Shown: positions 35,335 through 47,939, numbered from the stretch's first letter. The stretch: 64,000 nt of DNA from Pycnopodia helianthoides (GCA_032158295.1 CM063251.1:21201933-21265932); one strand, 5' to 3'. Translations and numbers: made by a program. The notes: generated by a model from the sequence alone, not told the origin.

Positions 35335-35714
35335 TTGAAGGCAGTGGACACTATTGGTAATTACTCAAAATAACTATTAGCATAAAACCTTACTTGGTAA
35401 CGAGTAATGGGGAGAGGTTGACAGTATAAAACATTGTGAGAAACGGCTCCCTCTGAAGTGACATCGTTTTCGAGAAAGAAGTAATTTTCCACGAATTTGA
35501 TTTCGAGACTTCAGAATTAGATTTTGAGGTCTCGAAATCAACCATCTGAAAGCACACAACTTCGTGTGACAAGGGTGTTTTTTCTTTCATTATAGTTATC
35601 TCGCAACTTCGACGACCAAGTTTTTTACAGGTTTGTTTTTTCATCCATATGTTGAGATACACCAAGTGAGAAGACTGGTCTTTGACAATTACCAATAGTG
35701 TCCAGTGTCTTTAA
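35335..35714 (+). mobile_element. TTAAAGG-type element, subgroup A, best-preserved copy
   Basis: TTGAAGGCAGTGGACACTATTGG opens the element and CCAATAGTGTCCAGTGTCTTTAA closes it, giving terminal inverted repeats that continue through GTAATTA.C. At 380 bp it seems full length. Inside lie CATTGTGAGAAACGG, a self-complementary stretch around TTCGAGACTTC/GAGGTCTCGAA, and ACAGGTTTGTTTTTTCATCC. The same layout appears at 9523-9864 and 47564-47937. No protein is encoded. Confidence 0.85.
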
Positions 35715-38700
35715 TGCCCACATTATTAAGGTGTTACTCTGGAGCTATTGCGACCGTTGTCACCGGTGCCGCATAATATTGTGCGCAGTGTTTTCCACGA
35801 CACGTTAAAAAACAACTTGTACATTGCTATTGTAATTGTGTGCCACACATACTGCTGTATTTTTATCGTCTCTATGCCTAGCGTCAATGTGATGCAACAG
35901 GTAACGCAAGAAGACAATTTCTACCGAAAATGCTTCAAATTGTTATTGGAACGTTGATAGAAAATCAGAGAGTTGTAAACGCTTGTGGATACGACCCGTT
36001 CATAATGTGCAGCACCGTCTAATATTAACTAAGCTATCCACCCTGCTCTTTTTTCGACTTAGGCGTGAACGTTCATTTCTGACTCTTTGTTAGAGAGAAA
36101 GTGTACAGTGAATGGCTTTTTTTAAACTGACAATAAGTTCAAGTTGAAAGGTATTTTTGAATTGGAAAACTCCAGGAACCCATGCGTTTAGAAGGACATG
36201 TGACATTATCTGCTTCCCCCCAACAGCTTGATTCGACCGTTTCAAGCAAAGTTCCATCTCTCCCACAAACAAATATATTGAATATAATACCTAGAACCGG
36301 AACCTATCCCTGTTTATTTAGTAACGAATACCCTGGTGCCTTAAAAGTATATGAATATTGTCTAGTATGGAGATTTCCATTTTGAGAAGTTACATGACAC
36401 CGGACCGGTTGAAAAATATACGGTTTCGATATCGGGCTTTCCCTTGGCACTAGGGCAGGGATATTCCAGATTATTGTCCTCATCTATGTGGCTCCGGGCT
36501 CGTCCATTATTGGGGCTGAGAAGGTTGTATCGTCCTCCCCAATTTGCTTCGATTGAAATGGAGACGACGTCAGCGATGTCATGTAGTTTAGCATTTCAGA
36601 GCACCTTGAGCTCAACAGCGTTACTCCGACGGACTGCGAAGGATAATACCACATCCCTGAGCAACTACCATATCACGACATGGTAACTCTTTCCCAAAAT
36701 TGATACACGCTTGAAAATCAATCAATACTTAACAGCTCCTTTGTTAGTTTACTCCTTGCAGAAAGTCTAAATCAATCAAACAATATCCAATCAAAAAGTT
36801 TTTACAAACTCTGAATAACTGCGAGATCCTTCGTGAGTTTACTATTGAGACTGAGGCTAACACATGCAGGCGTTCATATTAGTCTGGTTCCAATGCTTTT
36901 AAAAATCAATGAACCATCACACATTTTACGATTGCTTGAAGAATGATAACACGTCTATAAATCCTACATTCCTACCATTACCAGGTCTCATCGGGAAAGT
37001 TTGTAAATAATTGCCAAACATGGGATGAGAGAAAAATCAAACATGAGATGAGAGAAACCTTTTACGATTGCTAGAAGAATGATAACACGTCTATAAATCC
37101 TACATTCTTCGCGGAGTGTACCCCTACCATCAGCAGGTCTCATCGGGAAAAGTTAAAGTAATTCCCGCGCTTCTCTCCAAGGGAGTTGTAACGATCAACA
37201 AACTGTACAGATACCTCCATCAGCAAGCACTGCAGACAAAAGCATGACATTTTGTTGATCCCCCCCCCAAAAAAAGATAGGTCTACTTGAAAACCTTTGC
37301 GTAATTTTGGCCATTGAAATGATGCCAGAACAATAATGTTTGTCTCACTCACACATTTAAAAGCCAATCAGCAATTAACAATGTTTGCATATTTGGTTTT
37401 TGGTTTGTTAACTTATATTTAGAGGTGCTACAGACATATATTTGTTAGTGTGACTGTTCATTGCAAACACTCTATAGTCTCTGTCGATGACGTCATTTTA
37501 TTGTTTGGTGTTTTGCGTCCGGAAATTGGGCCAATGCGTTTTGAATGAACTAAACCCGATCAACCCTGGTCTATTAATACCCTCCATCTATACCAGGAAT
37601 ATTGAAAATTCACATTTCACATAATACGCCCCCCCCCCGCCCGCGAAAGTAGATGGGTGTCAAGTTTCTGAAATCTTACCATGTAACTGAACATTTTCTG
37701 CGGCCCCTGATTAAAAGCCTGTTGGCTTAATTTGACACAATGATATAAATTCACGTTCTCTGGGCTATTATTATTATTTGCTAAGAAGGACTCTGTATTT
37801 CGCGTAGCATTATCAACAGGGAAAAGTTATTAATTGGTAAATTGGTAAATAAGCCGAAGGGTCTTTTTGTTTTCGATTTATAACAAATAAATGAGTGGCT
37901 CTACCACTCAGTTTGTAGACCTGATTTCAGGTTTTTTAATTGATCGTCCTGTACCTTAAGATTTTCTTGGAAGAGGCAAAATTGCCATCACAGAAATGAA
38001 GGACTTAACACTTGTTGAGGCCAAACCATCAGAAACCTGTATTTGAAATGATGTAGAGAGTCTGCAGACCTCTACAATTTAACATCTTGGAACTCTATTG
38101 ACTTTCTCCACAAAAAGAGGGAACATTTATCAATTTTTTTCATTTTTTCCCCTTATTAATTCAATCTCATCCCTGAAAAACACCTTTTTGTGATGGCATT
38201 TGCTTCATTTCTGAATTGATTTCCTTTGTGTTTATCTTGTTTGCTGTAAACCACATCCCCTCGGGATTCCATTAACTATTTATCTTCAAGCACTGATTGT
38301 CTATTATTTGTGGGGAGTCCGGTGGCTGGAGCGAAAACAGCTCGACTCATCCCAAAGGCGTTTCACCTCCGCCGTATCAACGGTGTTGTGCACCGCGTCG
38401 GTGTCCCGAGGCGAAATGAGAAAGTTCAACGAGTTGGATGCTCTATGGTATTCTATATTGAAAAATAAGTGTACCGTTTGATTGTTGCATCTGGTTGTTG
38501 AGAGAACCAAGCGGCAAACGGAAGGCACGAGTCTCAGAGTCCTGTTGAGGATTCTGCCTCCAGCAATCAGTCATTTGCACTCTTTCCCCAATTTCTCACT
38601 TGAAGCTGTGTTTTTCTGTGTTATTTTTCAGCCGGTACTCACGTGGCTAGTCTAGGAGTAAAATGAAGTGCATTGCCCTGCCATAACAAGACTGAATATT

Positions 38701-39235
38701 GAATTATTCCTGGCCCATAATGTGGTTGTAAAACATACACATGACATTTCACAATCAACTATCAATGATGTTATGAATTAATGTGTTTCTTTTTAGGTTA
38801 CGTTAACCTAAATATACGTGTATCTTTTTTTAAATATAAAACTAGTCAAATTTTGCATAACGTGTTTTTATGACAGTCAATATTGGTTGAAATTATTTAT
38901 CGGAATTAAAGTGTACATCGTCAATATTTAAGATATCCTGAAAATTGTACTAAATCACAAGAATTCACATGAGATGACCTGTTAGATAGCTGTGAAGCAA
39001 GGGCATGATGCAGCTTTACTGTGTAGGCGTATCTTATGCGTCAACAGTTTAATCGGTAATTTTGTATCCACATCACAATTTTAAATTCACAGTCAACAAC
39101 AAAAGACAAGTTTGGAAACATAGAAGCAAAAATAAAACATTGAAATGGAGGCATATCCTGGTAAGTCGTTGCTTGAGGTGAGTACACGATACGAAATGAA
39201 ACGGACAGACAGACGGGGTTGAAATGGATAAACGA
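35715..39235. other. Non-coding stretch with one tandem duplication
   Basis: No gene supported. Holds the 136-bp duplication at 36924-37165 and C-runs at about 37260 and 37629. Frames are short and unremarkable. Confidence 0.45.
36924..37165. repeat. 136-bp direct duplication
   Basis: TTTTACGATTGCT and GATAACACGTCTATAAATCC recur 136 bp apart (36924 and 37060), and both copies continue to CAGGTCTCATCGGGAAA. The second copy has a short insertion (TTCGCGGAGTGTACCC). Similarity is high, so the duplication looks fairly recent. Confidence 0.8.
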
Positions 39236-39239
39236 GGGA

Positions 39240-39770
39240 ACGACAACAACCTAAATATGCAGGAAAGAGCGGAATTAAGGTTCTGTGTGTGGTATATGAT
39301 GACAACTTTAGGACCTGTGGTTGACCCTTGCGGGACTCCATGGGCTATCGTTAATCGGAACTGTATGGTATTTCACACATTTGGAGCAATCGTTCAAACC
39401 GGCCGTGCTACCTTGGATACCGTGGCTTCTGTTGTAATCAAATCACATGAATAATGGTATCAAAAGACTTTGATATAAATCTGCTTGTCTTATTTTACTA
39501 CCCTCGTAAGCATCGATTACATCAGTGGATAGGTTATTAAGTGCAGGAGATGTAGAATGATTGCTTCGGAAACTAAACTGGCCGCTCAAATTAGACTTAA
39601 TAATTTAGAAATGTGACCGTTCTATCATTCACAATTATCTCAATAAGATTCTGATAAAAACCAAGACGGTACTGAGATTGCCTAACTCAGAGTGATCATC
39701 ACTTCTGTAGATCGATGTCACTTTTAGCGGCTTTCAATCTAACTGGAAAATCACCAACGGATTTGTTATT
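39240..39770 (-). pseudogene. Decayed non-LTR retrotransposon reverse transcriptase fragment
   Basis: Minus-strand frames give, in order, the landmarks of a LINE reverse transcriptase. First is a DDHSELGN stretch (about 39690-39710), where the family usually has a D-x-x-NYRP motif. Then come SGQFSFRSNHST (39551-39586; family QFGFRxxHST), SKSFDTIIH (39447-39476; family SKAFDTIDH, with the first catalytic Asp region changed) and HGVPQGSTTGP (near 39310-39342; family GVPQGSxLGP). The landmarks fall in different frames and are interrupted by stops. The YxDD box is not found, so this is a 5'- and 3'-truncated, inactive relic. The clade (CR1, Jockey or similar) is not resolved. Confidence 0.8.
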
Positions 39771-39774
39771 AAAA

Positions 39775-42700
39775 AAAAACGTGATACAAAGGCTGACTAA
39801 TGTGATGGATATCATATCTGACAACTCCTTGGTTACGGTCTACAGTACACACAAGTTGCCTTCTTATGAAATATCAGTTCGCTTGTCCGTTTGAAGTAGG
39901 CTACAGTAATTGTTGGACTCGTAAGCTAGCCCTGTTAACTGACTGGATATATGGGAATCTTGCTGTCAATAATGGAGCAATCTCAGTGTAATCATTTAAA
40001 GGATTCATTTGAAACTTCACCTGAGTCAACCTTGATCAACACGCGCGTAATCGGCAAAAACGTTGAAAGACAGATCTACTTTAAACTCCAGTTCATTATT
40101 GCGAAACTGAGGAGACCAATTTATATGATTCCGAACATCTTTAACTTGTTTGATGGGTATTATTATTCGGTTTAAGGTTCATTATAGTTCCCTGCTTCGT
40201 CGATCGATAACCTTTGACACGGTTGCATATATTATTATATACGTCCCATTGATTTATTCGATCTTGAATTCAGTGCAACGCGCCAACAGCTACAAAAGAC
40301 GAAATCAAGGTGTCCAGCAACTTCGCGCTCTTTGTTAAAATCTTCTTTTCAAACATGACATGGTTCTTTTAAATTCTTGGTAAGAGTAAAGCCTATGATG
40401 GTATTTTCACTGATTGGCCAACGAGCAAACGGTGACTGTTTTTTTTACGAAGACAGAAACCACACTGTGCAATAAACAAGACAAGTTAACTTATGTTGTG
40501 TCTCGCGTACTAAACCTTCGTCAGATTTCCCACATCAATGCAAAATCTAACAGCTTCTTTGCATGTCTAATATAGACTATGACATCTCTTGTGTTACATT
40601 GCCACTATTTATAGAAATCACATTTTGCTGTCAACCGCCTTTTTAATAAGAGCATATGAAGGTTTGTTCCCTATTGGTCGCGTGCTTGCAATCGTCACAG
40701 AGGGATGTCCGGTATAGTGACACTTTAATAAGGATACCCGACTAAAACATGTGCGTTGCCGAACGCAGTGAGACACCCAACAAATGTGTTGCGTCCAGCT
40801 GCGTGTCTCATTAACCCACAGATGGGGGTAACCTAGCGTCCAAATAGTATTTAAATCTACACCGAATTTCCTGAAATTGCGACTCGAGAAGAATTGGGGT
40901 CAAACGGTCATCGTTCCTTCAGGTATTAGGTTATCATTATCAACATATAGACTGAGTAATCAGAGTCAAATTGCGTCAATTCGCCCCCGTTTGATTTATC
41001 TAGGTGTGTTTGGACAGACTCCCTTGATTGCTTGCAGTGTCATATGCTGATTGGACAAAATGTGTTCAAGTAAGTTCTTGATGCCATTGTGCAAGATCAA
41101 AGAGCAGATGCATGTTAGTGGGCCGCCCAATAAATTCCAGTCGTGGATTTAAAGGAAACAGGTAGAGCCTACATTTATGGTTGGACCTGCTATTTCTCTC
41201 TAGTAAAGACAATGAACTGGATTCTCATCGCATTGCTCTAAGCCTGTAACCCTTTGGCCCAAGGATGACTGCGAAGAGAAGCGGCGGTTATGCCCCCTTG
41301 GAAAACACGCTCAAAGCCCAAATGATGTGTGCGCGCATTTTACACGTGTGTCGCGCGATCTATCACAACTGTAAACCCATTGTCATGACAGTTACACTCG
41401 CTTGATTTAGCTGCAAACCACCGTCACGTAGCGGCCGATATACCGTGGCGACTCCGTTAGCGTCTCCGTCAATTTCAACAGTTTTCTTGGGGGAAAAAAA
41501 GAAGGCCTCGTCACAGACAAGGCAACCGGCCCCAGTGGAAATGTAGAGTTTACCGCGTAAACACAAGCTTCGTATTTGATTAGCGATATTGCCTGGTGCG
41601 TTAAGTGATACAGGCTCGTGGCAATCACGCCTCCACGCGCAACCAAACCTAATTTGACCGTTAATTTGAACAGCTCAACGGCTCGGAGGAATTTTCTTAT
41701 ATATTGTCTTTAGTTCGCGCTCTTTTATCTAATCAGCGATATGAATTTGCTAAGAGTATTACAATTTAAACAACAGCCTATCGTTGTCGTCTTCAAGGGG
41801 GATGCAAAGAAATACCGTCCACAAGAATTCTTCAACGGTCAAGGAATAGTTGTTTAAAAATCGATATCTTTGGAAGTGGAACATCGAATTTTAAGTAAAT
41901 ATCTCAATATTTATATTCTAGGAGGCAACGCTTTAGTAGTTACTTTCCCATGAAAGCATGTGTCATGCGCACTAACTTTAGGTAACTTGTGCTCAAGCAT
42001 ACAGAAAATGATTTTATTGATGAAAGCGCCTTGATTTGAATGTTTTAACCGTGTTGACTTGATTGGCTTTTTGAAATTTTCCAACAAATGAGCACTCAAA
42101 CAAAGTGTTTGAAGTTTCGCGGCATATTCACAAAGTGTAAGTAAAATAATCAACGATTGGTACCAACCTTTAACATAAAAGGTATTTATTTTGGTTACGC
42201 GACCGTCAACTTACCTTCGAGAGAAAACTCGATCGATATGTAAAGAAGTGCAACATGGTGGCACATAGCGTTATACTCTATGGTTGGCACCCAGCTAGTG
42301 CCGCACATACGGGGAGGCTCGAGTCCCCAAGTCGGGGTCTCGAGCCGCTCTATGGCCTGCCGATTAAACAAAAAGGATGTGATTTTATGTTGGTTTTTAG
42401 GGTATTGAAAGTGGGTTGACACACCTTGAAAACCAGCTGTTCTGTAGTCGTTCTATTAGGTACTTTGCCTTTCTTGAACCGCTGAAGACCAAACTTTTTC
42501 CCAGCCTCCTCCAAAAAATACATATCTATGTGCTCCACTGCCCAGATAGGGTTGAGCAGATTTCCAAATAACGACTTCAAAAAAGCAACATATATAGACA
42601 GTAACTTTTGATATACGCTTGTATGGAACTATTAACGTTTTCGCATAGATGTATTCCTTTACAACGTGTATGACTACATTTTCAGTTATTATTATAACTT

Positions 42701-44300
42701 AATAAAAATATGGATTATAAATACTACACACTGATTGAATCCACCTGGGATATATGACACCATAAATATAGTCTAAATGAATGGACTCGTACAATCGGAA
42801 ACACTCTACAAAGAAATCTTTGACTGGAACAAAAAGCATTCCCTGATTTACATAAAATAGTCAAGTAGAAAAATGAAATATTGGTATTGATGTAGTGTGT
42901 GATGAAGTTCAGGCCTGAGTCCGTACCTGTAAATTATAACAATTCCCAATTGTGTTGGTTTTATATTTTCCTTCTGTTCAGCACTTTGTGGTAAAAACCT
43001 CTCAAACGGATTTGTTTGCATCCACACCTTTCATGTCCAAGTTACCGATACCCCATAACTTATCCCGTAAATTAGGCGCATGTCGAGATGACCTATTCCC
43101 AATTAATGTACTCGAGCGTGTCTGGGCACCGTATTTTAGCGTACGCGGGAGGCGCTTGGAGTGGGAGGGGGAATATTGGGCGAAATGCAGTTCAGTCTCG
43201 GTAATTTGTAGCACGCAGAATTCCTTAAGAGGTATCGAGGGGTTAGCGGTTCAGGGCGAGTTAAATGTAAATCAAGTTAATTGGTCAAGCGGGGAAAAAA
43301 TGTATTAAAAGTTTATCGCAACAATATATGATCTATTGCATTTTATAGGACCGTAGAGCAAACAATTGGCTATAAGGCTAGCCCTACTGGTAGTTTCATT
43401 TTTCACATGAGACAACATGTTAAGGAGTTACTAGTCCTGAAAACATTAAAAAGTTCTTAATGAACCTACAATTGTCATTGTTTGTGCCCCTCTATATACT
43501 ACTCGAATTATTTAAAAAATAAATCAAACTACATTTTGTTAAGTTTGAAATCCTTCATCAGCTGAGGAATTATAACCGTTACATTTAAATTATTAGATTA
43601 CAACAACAAATAAATAAAGATGAAATGATTTAGCGAATTGCTAATAGAGCAACCAGTACCGATGGAACTTTGCATTATTATAATGATCTCCTCGAGGACC
43701 ATAAACACAGCACACAACAAAAGTAGATTTCGTCTCGTATTATCTGGAAGAGATATTACACAAACCGTATGAAAAAAACCCATAATGTATATTACTTTTT
43801 TTCCTGTACACTTCCTTACATCAAGCAAACAAGTCAATAATCCATGCCGCACTAAGGATTATCAAGGTAATCCTACCGCCGATATGTCTTCGGGCCCATA
43901 TTATCTTTAAGCCCCTTTTCTGTGGAAAATATACACCGAATGCTTTTCAGAAAGTAACCTTTTTGAAGTACACACTTGTGTGCAGAGTAGAATGGCGTGG
44001 TTTCCACACCTTTTGCCCGCCTCTTTATGTATAGTGTTTCATTATTTAAGTTGGACATCGATACATCAACAAAGTTCTGACATTCTCTTAAAAACACTTT
44101 TTTTTCTTGAACGCAAACTGTTGGTCGAGTGCTAGCAGTTTTTTTCTATATATTTTAAACAAAGTCAATTAGAAAATCCACTTTCAAAACATGTGTAATT
44201 TGGCATAATTGTAGTTTATAAGCAATACCCTTAAGGTATTCCCGGCTTGCTCTCTAGTATAGGTGCGTTTTTGGGATCGAGGGGAACAGGGAGTCAGAGC
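39775..44300. other. Long non-coding stretch
   Basis: About 4.5 kb without a supportable gene. The 118-codon frame at 42952-43308 shows no motif or splice context. A short GC-rich hairpin lies at 42316-42346. The remainder is AT-rich with random-looking frames. Confidence 0.45.
42316..42346. repeat. Short GC-rich hairpin
   Basis: GGCTCGAGTCCCC and GGGGTCTCGAGCC pair at 12 of 13 positions around a 5-base loop (AAGTC). No U-run follows on either strand and no gene abuts it, so a terminator role is not suggested. Confidence 0.7.
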
Positions 44301-44303
44301 AAC

Positions 44304-44398
44304 ACTTTAGGGCCTTTTAGAAACTCCACCTTCTTTTTGAAGGCACAGTGAAACGCTGAAGCTGAAGTCGCGACCATGGTTTCGTGAAGGCCCTTTAA
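44304..44398. mobile_element. Very short inverted-repeat element (~95 bp)
   Basis: Left CTTTAGGGCCTTTTAGAAAC and right complement TTAAAGGGCCTTCACGAAAC are similar inverted ends. Internal TTCAGCTTCAGC-type complementarity is weak. Possibly a deletion derivative of a larger TTAAAGG-ended element. Confidence 0.4.
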
Positions 44399-44557
44399 TG
44401 TTACCCAAGATATAGCCAGGTGCCGTGATAAAACCCATGTGTAAACCCGTTGAGAAAATTACTCTCAGTTTGTGATCTTGAAATCATGTTGTGTAAGATT
44501 TCTTTAGCCATTTGAAGCTTTCTATTTATGTAGTTTTGGATTTTGCAAAACCACAAA

Positions 44558-44733
44558 TCAGGAACTTTGGCTTCTTAGAATTTGTTCCGCTTGCCGGAAG
44601 AGCCGGGTAGTTAAACGAGTCGTGCCTCCCAAGCAAGCCACGGGGACATTAATCCGCCGGATCTGTGGACCCTTTTGCGTGCGCAATTCCACCACCCCAC
44701 AATCAAAACTGATGAAGAATTCACCATCCTTGG
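44558..44733 (-). CDS. Candidate terminal exon; product unknown
   Basis: On the minus strand a polypyrimidine run followed by CAG (TTTTCTTTTTTTCAG) immediately precedes 44733, a textbook 3' splice acceptor. From there 58 codons remain open to the stop at 44558, starting KDGEFFISFDCGVVELRTQK and ending EQILRSQSS. The segment is more GC-rich and less repetitive than its surroundings. The frame also stays open upstream to an ATG at 44839, through the pyrimidine tract. That could be chance, or could mean an unspliced 93-codon reading frame. I do not recognise a family, and no partner exon was identified. Confidence 0.3.
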
Positions 44734-45079
44734 CTGAAAAAAAGAAAATGCGTGTAGGCTGAAGTGGGGAAGCTGTTAAGCTAAGGCCGTCCCTTGGGTC
44801 CTCGTACTTTGGCGCTTCCCGTCTCTTCAAATCAGCCAAGCTTCAGCAACACACATCGTGTAGGATGATTTAGTACGATGTCGAGTGTCTTGCTCATAAT
44901 GCTGTTGCTCTTGATGTCCAGGGATATTCGGCCAGGATGCGTCTTTCGGCACGAGTGTTCTCGCGATGTTTTGGGTTCACGGCGAGTGGACAAGGGGAAA
45001 TAGACGTCGGCATAATGTAGGAATTGAAATATGAGTCGTAGGTGTGGAGTCAGATGCCGTGATTTGGCATCACTCAATT

Positions 45080-45915
45080 CAGTACCTTATAAACGCTCAG
45101 TAACTGCCACTGCCTCTATACACTAGAGCTTGATGAAAATCATCAAGTACATTCGGAAACACGTTTCGTTGTTACAGACTGGATCCAAAGTGATGCAGCG
45201 CGTTTAAGGCAAAGTACACACGACTCTTGTGTTGCTATTATTTTCATCTCAGCTGAAATTCAGTGAGGCTGGACAGATTGAAAGAGATTTGTGAGGGTAC
45301 CAAAGGTTTAACAGTTGTATTAGACCCTAATGAGTAAGTCAGGTGCACGGTCACACGTGCCATTACGTCCATCCACTGACAGTTTGAAGTATGCAAACAG
45401 AGCGTCTGGATCGAGATGTAATCTTGGAGGTGAATTGTTAACCCTTTGTTGAACGACAGATTGTAATGAAAAAAAACCAACAACTTATTAGAAGTGCTGT
45501 ACTTGATATAATGGTGTTGTTTAAAAGCAGCGTGGAAGCGTTGTTGCTTGATGAGTTGAAATCGAGGCCCATTCGAAAATGAGGCTAAATTGTTTGAAAA
45601 CTATTTTACACTTGCAAGTGTTTTACATGAGGTGACTCCTGTACATGAGAGGACTCCTCGTTTAATGAAGATAATTTTCCCTCGTGAGAAAAAAAACACT
45701 ATTCTTTCTGCACAGTGACAGCCATCTTCCCTGTTTTGTACAATGATTGTTTCTGTTAAACACCCTATCCTTCATTCTTTAAGTAAGAAAACACATTCCT
45801 GTTCTGTTTCTCCCTGGGTGGTGGGAAAAAGGAAGACGAAGGAGTGACAAAATGACACAATAATGTTTGGATTTTTGGGGTAAGTTGCGAGGGGGCCACA
45901 CGAGAATGAGATCGG
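45080..45915. other. Non-coding stretch
   Basis: No gene supported. A local repeat of GAGG(T/A)GACTCCT near 45630-45660 is the only structure noticed. Confidence 0.4.
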
Positions 45916-45920
45916 TTGGG

Positions 45921-46065
45921 CTACTTCGCAAATACTCGGTACGCGTGCGTTAGCCGTGGAATGAGGTGCATGCTGGTCTAGGTAACGACAAAATTTGTCA
46001 CTAGCTAGACCAGCATGCACCTCATTCCACGGCTAACGCATGCGCACCGAGTATTTGCGAAGTAG
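45921..46065. repeat. Near-perfect 61-bp-arm foldback
   Basis: Bases 45921-45981 and 46005-46065 are reverse complements at 59 of 61 positions, around a 23-base loop that itself contains the near-palindrome GACAAAATTTGTC. The two mismatches (A/G and G/A within GGTACGCGTGCG) are transitions. Outside the arms pairing stops abruptly. It could be a short foldback transposon or the product of a template-switch event; transcripts would form a stable hairpin. No coding or tRNA-like features. Confidence 0.95.
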
Positions 46066-46518
46066 TCTATGGTCATTTTATTGTTCTTTTTCAATAATGT
46101 GAGACGTAATCACATTGTGCGAATGAGCTCACACTTCCCTTGCGAAAACGAGTAGAAATTCTACGTTCTGATTGTTCAAGGATTTTTTTTTTTACTTTAC
46201 TTAACTATAGTATAAGTTTATGTAAGGGAGGGGGAGGTGTGGAAAAACCTTTTCAAAACTTCAGTCTGCCTTTAATACCATTAGAATCGACCAGACGAAC
46301 ATTTCAGGTGTAACAAATACTTACCCACTGCAAACAATATCACTTCGATATCACTTCGATCAAGCCCTTTACTAGAAAGTCAATTTGTGATCAATGTTTA
46401 TAACCGGTTACATTTACATCTTATGTTGAATGTCGCAGACCCCTCATTGCAGATATGTACATAAATGTCACACAGCGTGCAGGAATTGGCGCCATTTTCC
46501 GCTGTACTGTATACATTA

Positions 46519-46652
46519 TATTGACTGCTTTGAGTGCTTTGGTACGACTCCCGAGGTGATCCCCTGGGCGTTCCATTTACCCTCCGTGAACGCTCTGGGG
46601 ATCACCGAGGGAGTCATAGTTTTAACCACAGCACGAGTAAAAGCAGTCAATA
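46519..46652. mobile_element. 134-bp foldback element, TATTGACTGCTTT ends
   Basis: TATTGACTGCTTT at 46519 is mirrored by AAAGCAGTCAATA-like sequence ending 46652 (AAAAGCAGTCAATA). Pairing continues inward: GACTCCC/GGGAGTC and GGTGATCCCCTGGGCGTTC against GAACGCTCTGGGGATCACC, closing on a short loop (CATTTACCCTCC). The middle of each arm has a small mismatched region. TA at the borders may be the target duplication. Confidence 0.75.
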
Positions 46653-46659
46653 TTTGTTT

Positions 46660-47560
46660 TATAACACCCCAAACATATATTGCTCCTAGACGTCTAAGTA
46701 CGAAGAAGCTGTTGTTGCTATGGGTATAGTACATTGGTTGCCAATGGTATAGCGCTTCGCGTTCGTTCTGTTTTCCTTTAGAATATAATAAGAAACATCA
46801 TGTGATGCGCTCTCAACCAATCTAAAGGCATACTTCTAACGAGGGAGCTTGTTCTTATACACGTGTCTACCGGCTCGCACGAGGTGTTATATCAATGATG
46901 GCAGAACTAAACTTGAATACATGATGGCATGTGATTATTCCACTAGTAATTGCCCGGACCAGAGTATACGTGAACTTCACCCTAGTCTACAAGGAATGCC
47001 ACCCCTCGTTGACAACATGAAATAAACATTGGCCGCTCGATCTTGTTACTTCCATTGAGCTGATGTTAGTTATTCGCTTACCAACTGATTTATCAGATAG
47101 TTTGGGGTTATGGGTAATTCCTCTATATCCAGCTTTAAAAACAACTCACAAAATTTTCGTTTTCAAAACAAAAATCAATAAAAAACTTGACCACCCCAAA
47201 AGAACGTACCTCCCCACCCCTAAAAACACACAAAACAAACAAACGCCCCCCCCCAAAAAAAATCCCAAACAAACAAACAAACAAACAAACGAACTCCCCA
47301 AAACAAACCAAAATAAGGAGAAGAGAGCTGGCTACTGACAGATTTCCAAGTAAAAGACACTTCGTTGATTGAATGCTTTTTCATTTTCTATTAAGGGAAT
47401 TATTTTTGTTCACGATTTAAGAACAGCCCGGTGTCGTGTCTCCCATTAATCATCATGCTAAGGATGAGGGAAAGGTGTTCAATTGGTACGGCAGGTAATT
47501 TGCCGCGTCTGAGTTGCCGAGTCTAAACGGTGACAATACATTTCGAGTAAAATTTACTTG
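46660..47560. other. Non-coding stretch with C/A-rich microsatellite
   Basis: Contains poly-C/A and (AAAC)n at about 47220-47292. Overlapping 61- and 91-codon frames there are low-complexity read-through. Confidence 0.5.
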
Positions 47561-47563
47561 TTT

Positions 47564-47937
47564 GTAGAGGCAGTGGATACTTTTGGAAATTACTCAAGAA
47601 ATACATTTACCATAAAAAACTTACTAGGTAAGGAGCACCTGAGAGCTGCTGATAGCATAAAACATTGTGAGAAACCACTCCCTCTGAAAATGTGTTTTTG
47701 AGAAAGAGGTAATTTATCACCAAAATATTTGAGTCTGAGAAAGGTTTCATCTCAGTCATTAGAAAACACACAATTCTATGCAACATAAATGTTTTTTTCT
47801 TTCATTATTTTCTTGCAACTTCGATGACCAATTGAGCCAACATTTCCACAGATTTGTTATTGCATAAAAAATGTTGGGATACACCAAGTGAGAATACTAG
47901 TCTTTGACAATTACCAAAAGTATACCCTGCCTTTAAG
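47564..47937 (+). mobile_element. TTAAAGG-type element, subgroup A
   Basis: Opens GTAGAGGCAGTGGATACTTT and ends AAAAGTATACCCTGCCTTTAA, inverted to each other. The interior matches 35335-35714 block by block (ATAAAACATTGTGAGAAAC, TTTTGAGAAAGA.GTAATTT, CTTCGATGACCAATTGAGCC, GGATACACCAAGTGAGAA). Confidence 0.85.
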
Positions 47938-47939
47938 TC

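Noticed and set aside
36444..36686. 80-codon plus-strand frame in slightly GC-richer DNA
   Set aside because: No motif, no splice signals, and it is short enough to be chance.
47063..47372. Lys/Asn/Thr-rich overlapping frames
   Set aside because: They are read-through of the (AAAC)n and C/A-run tract.
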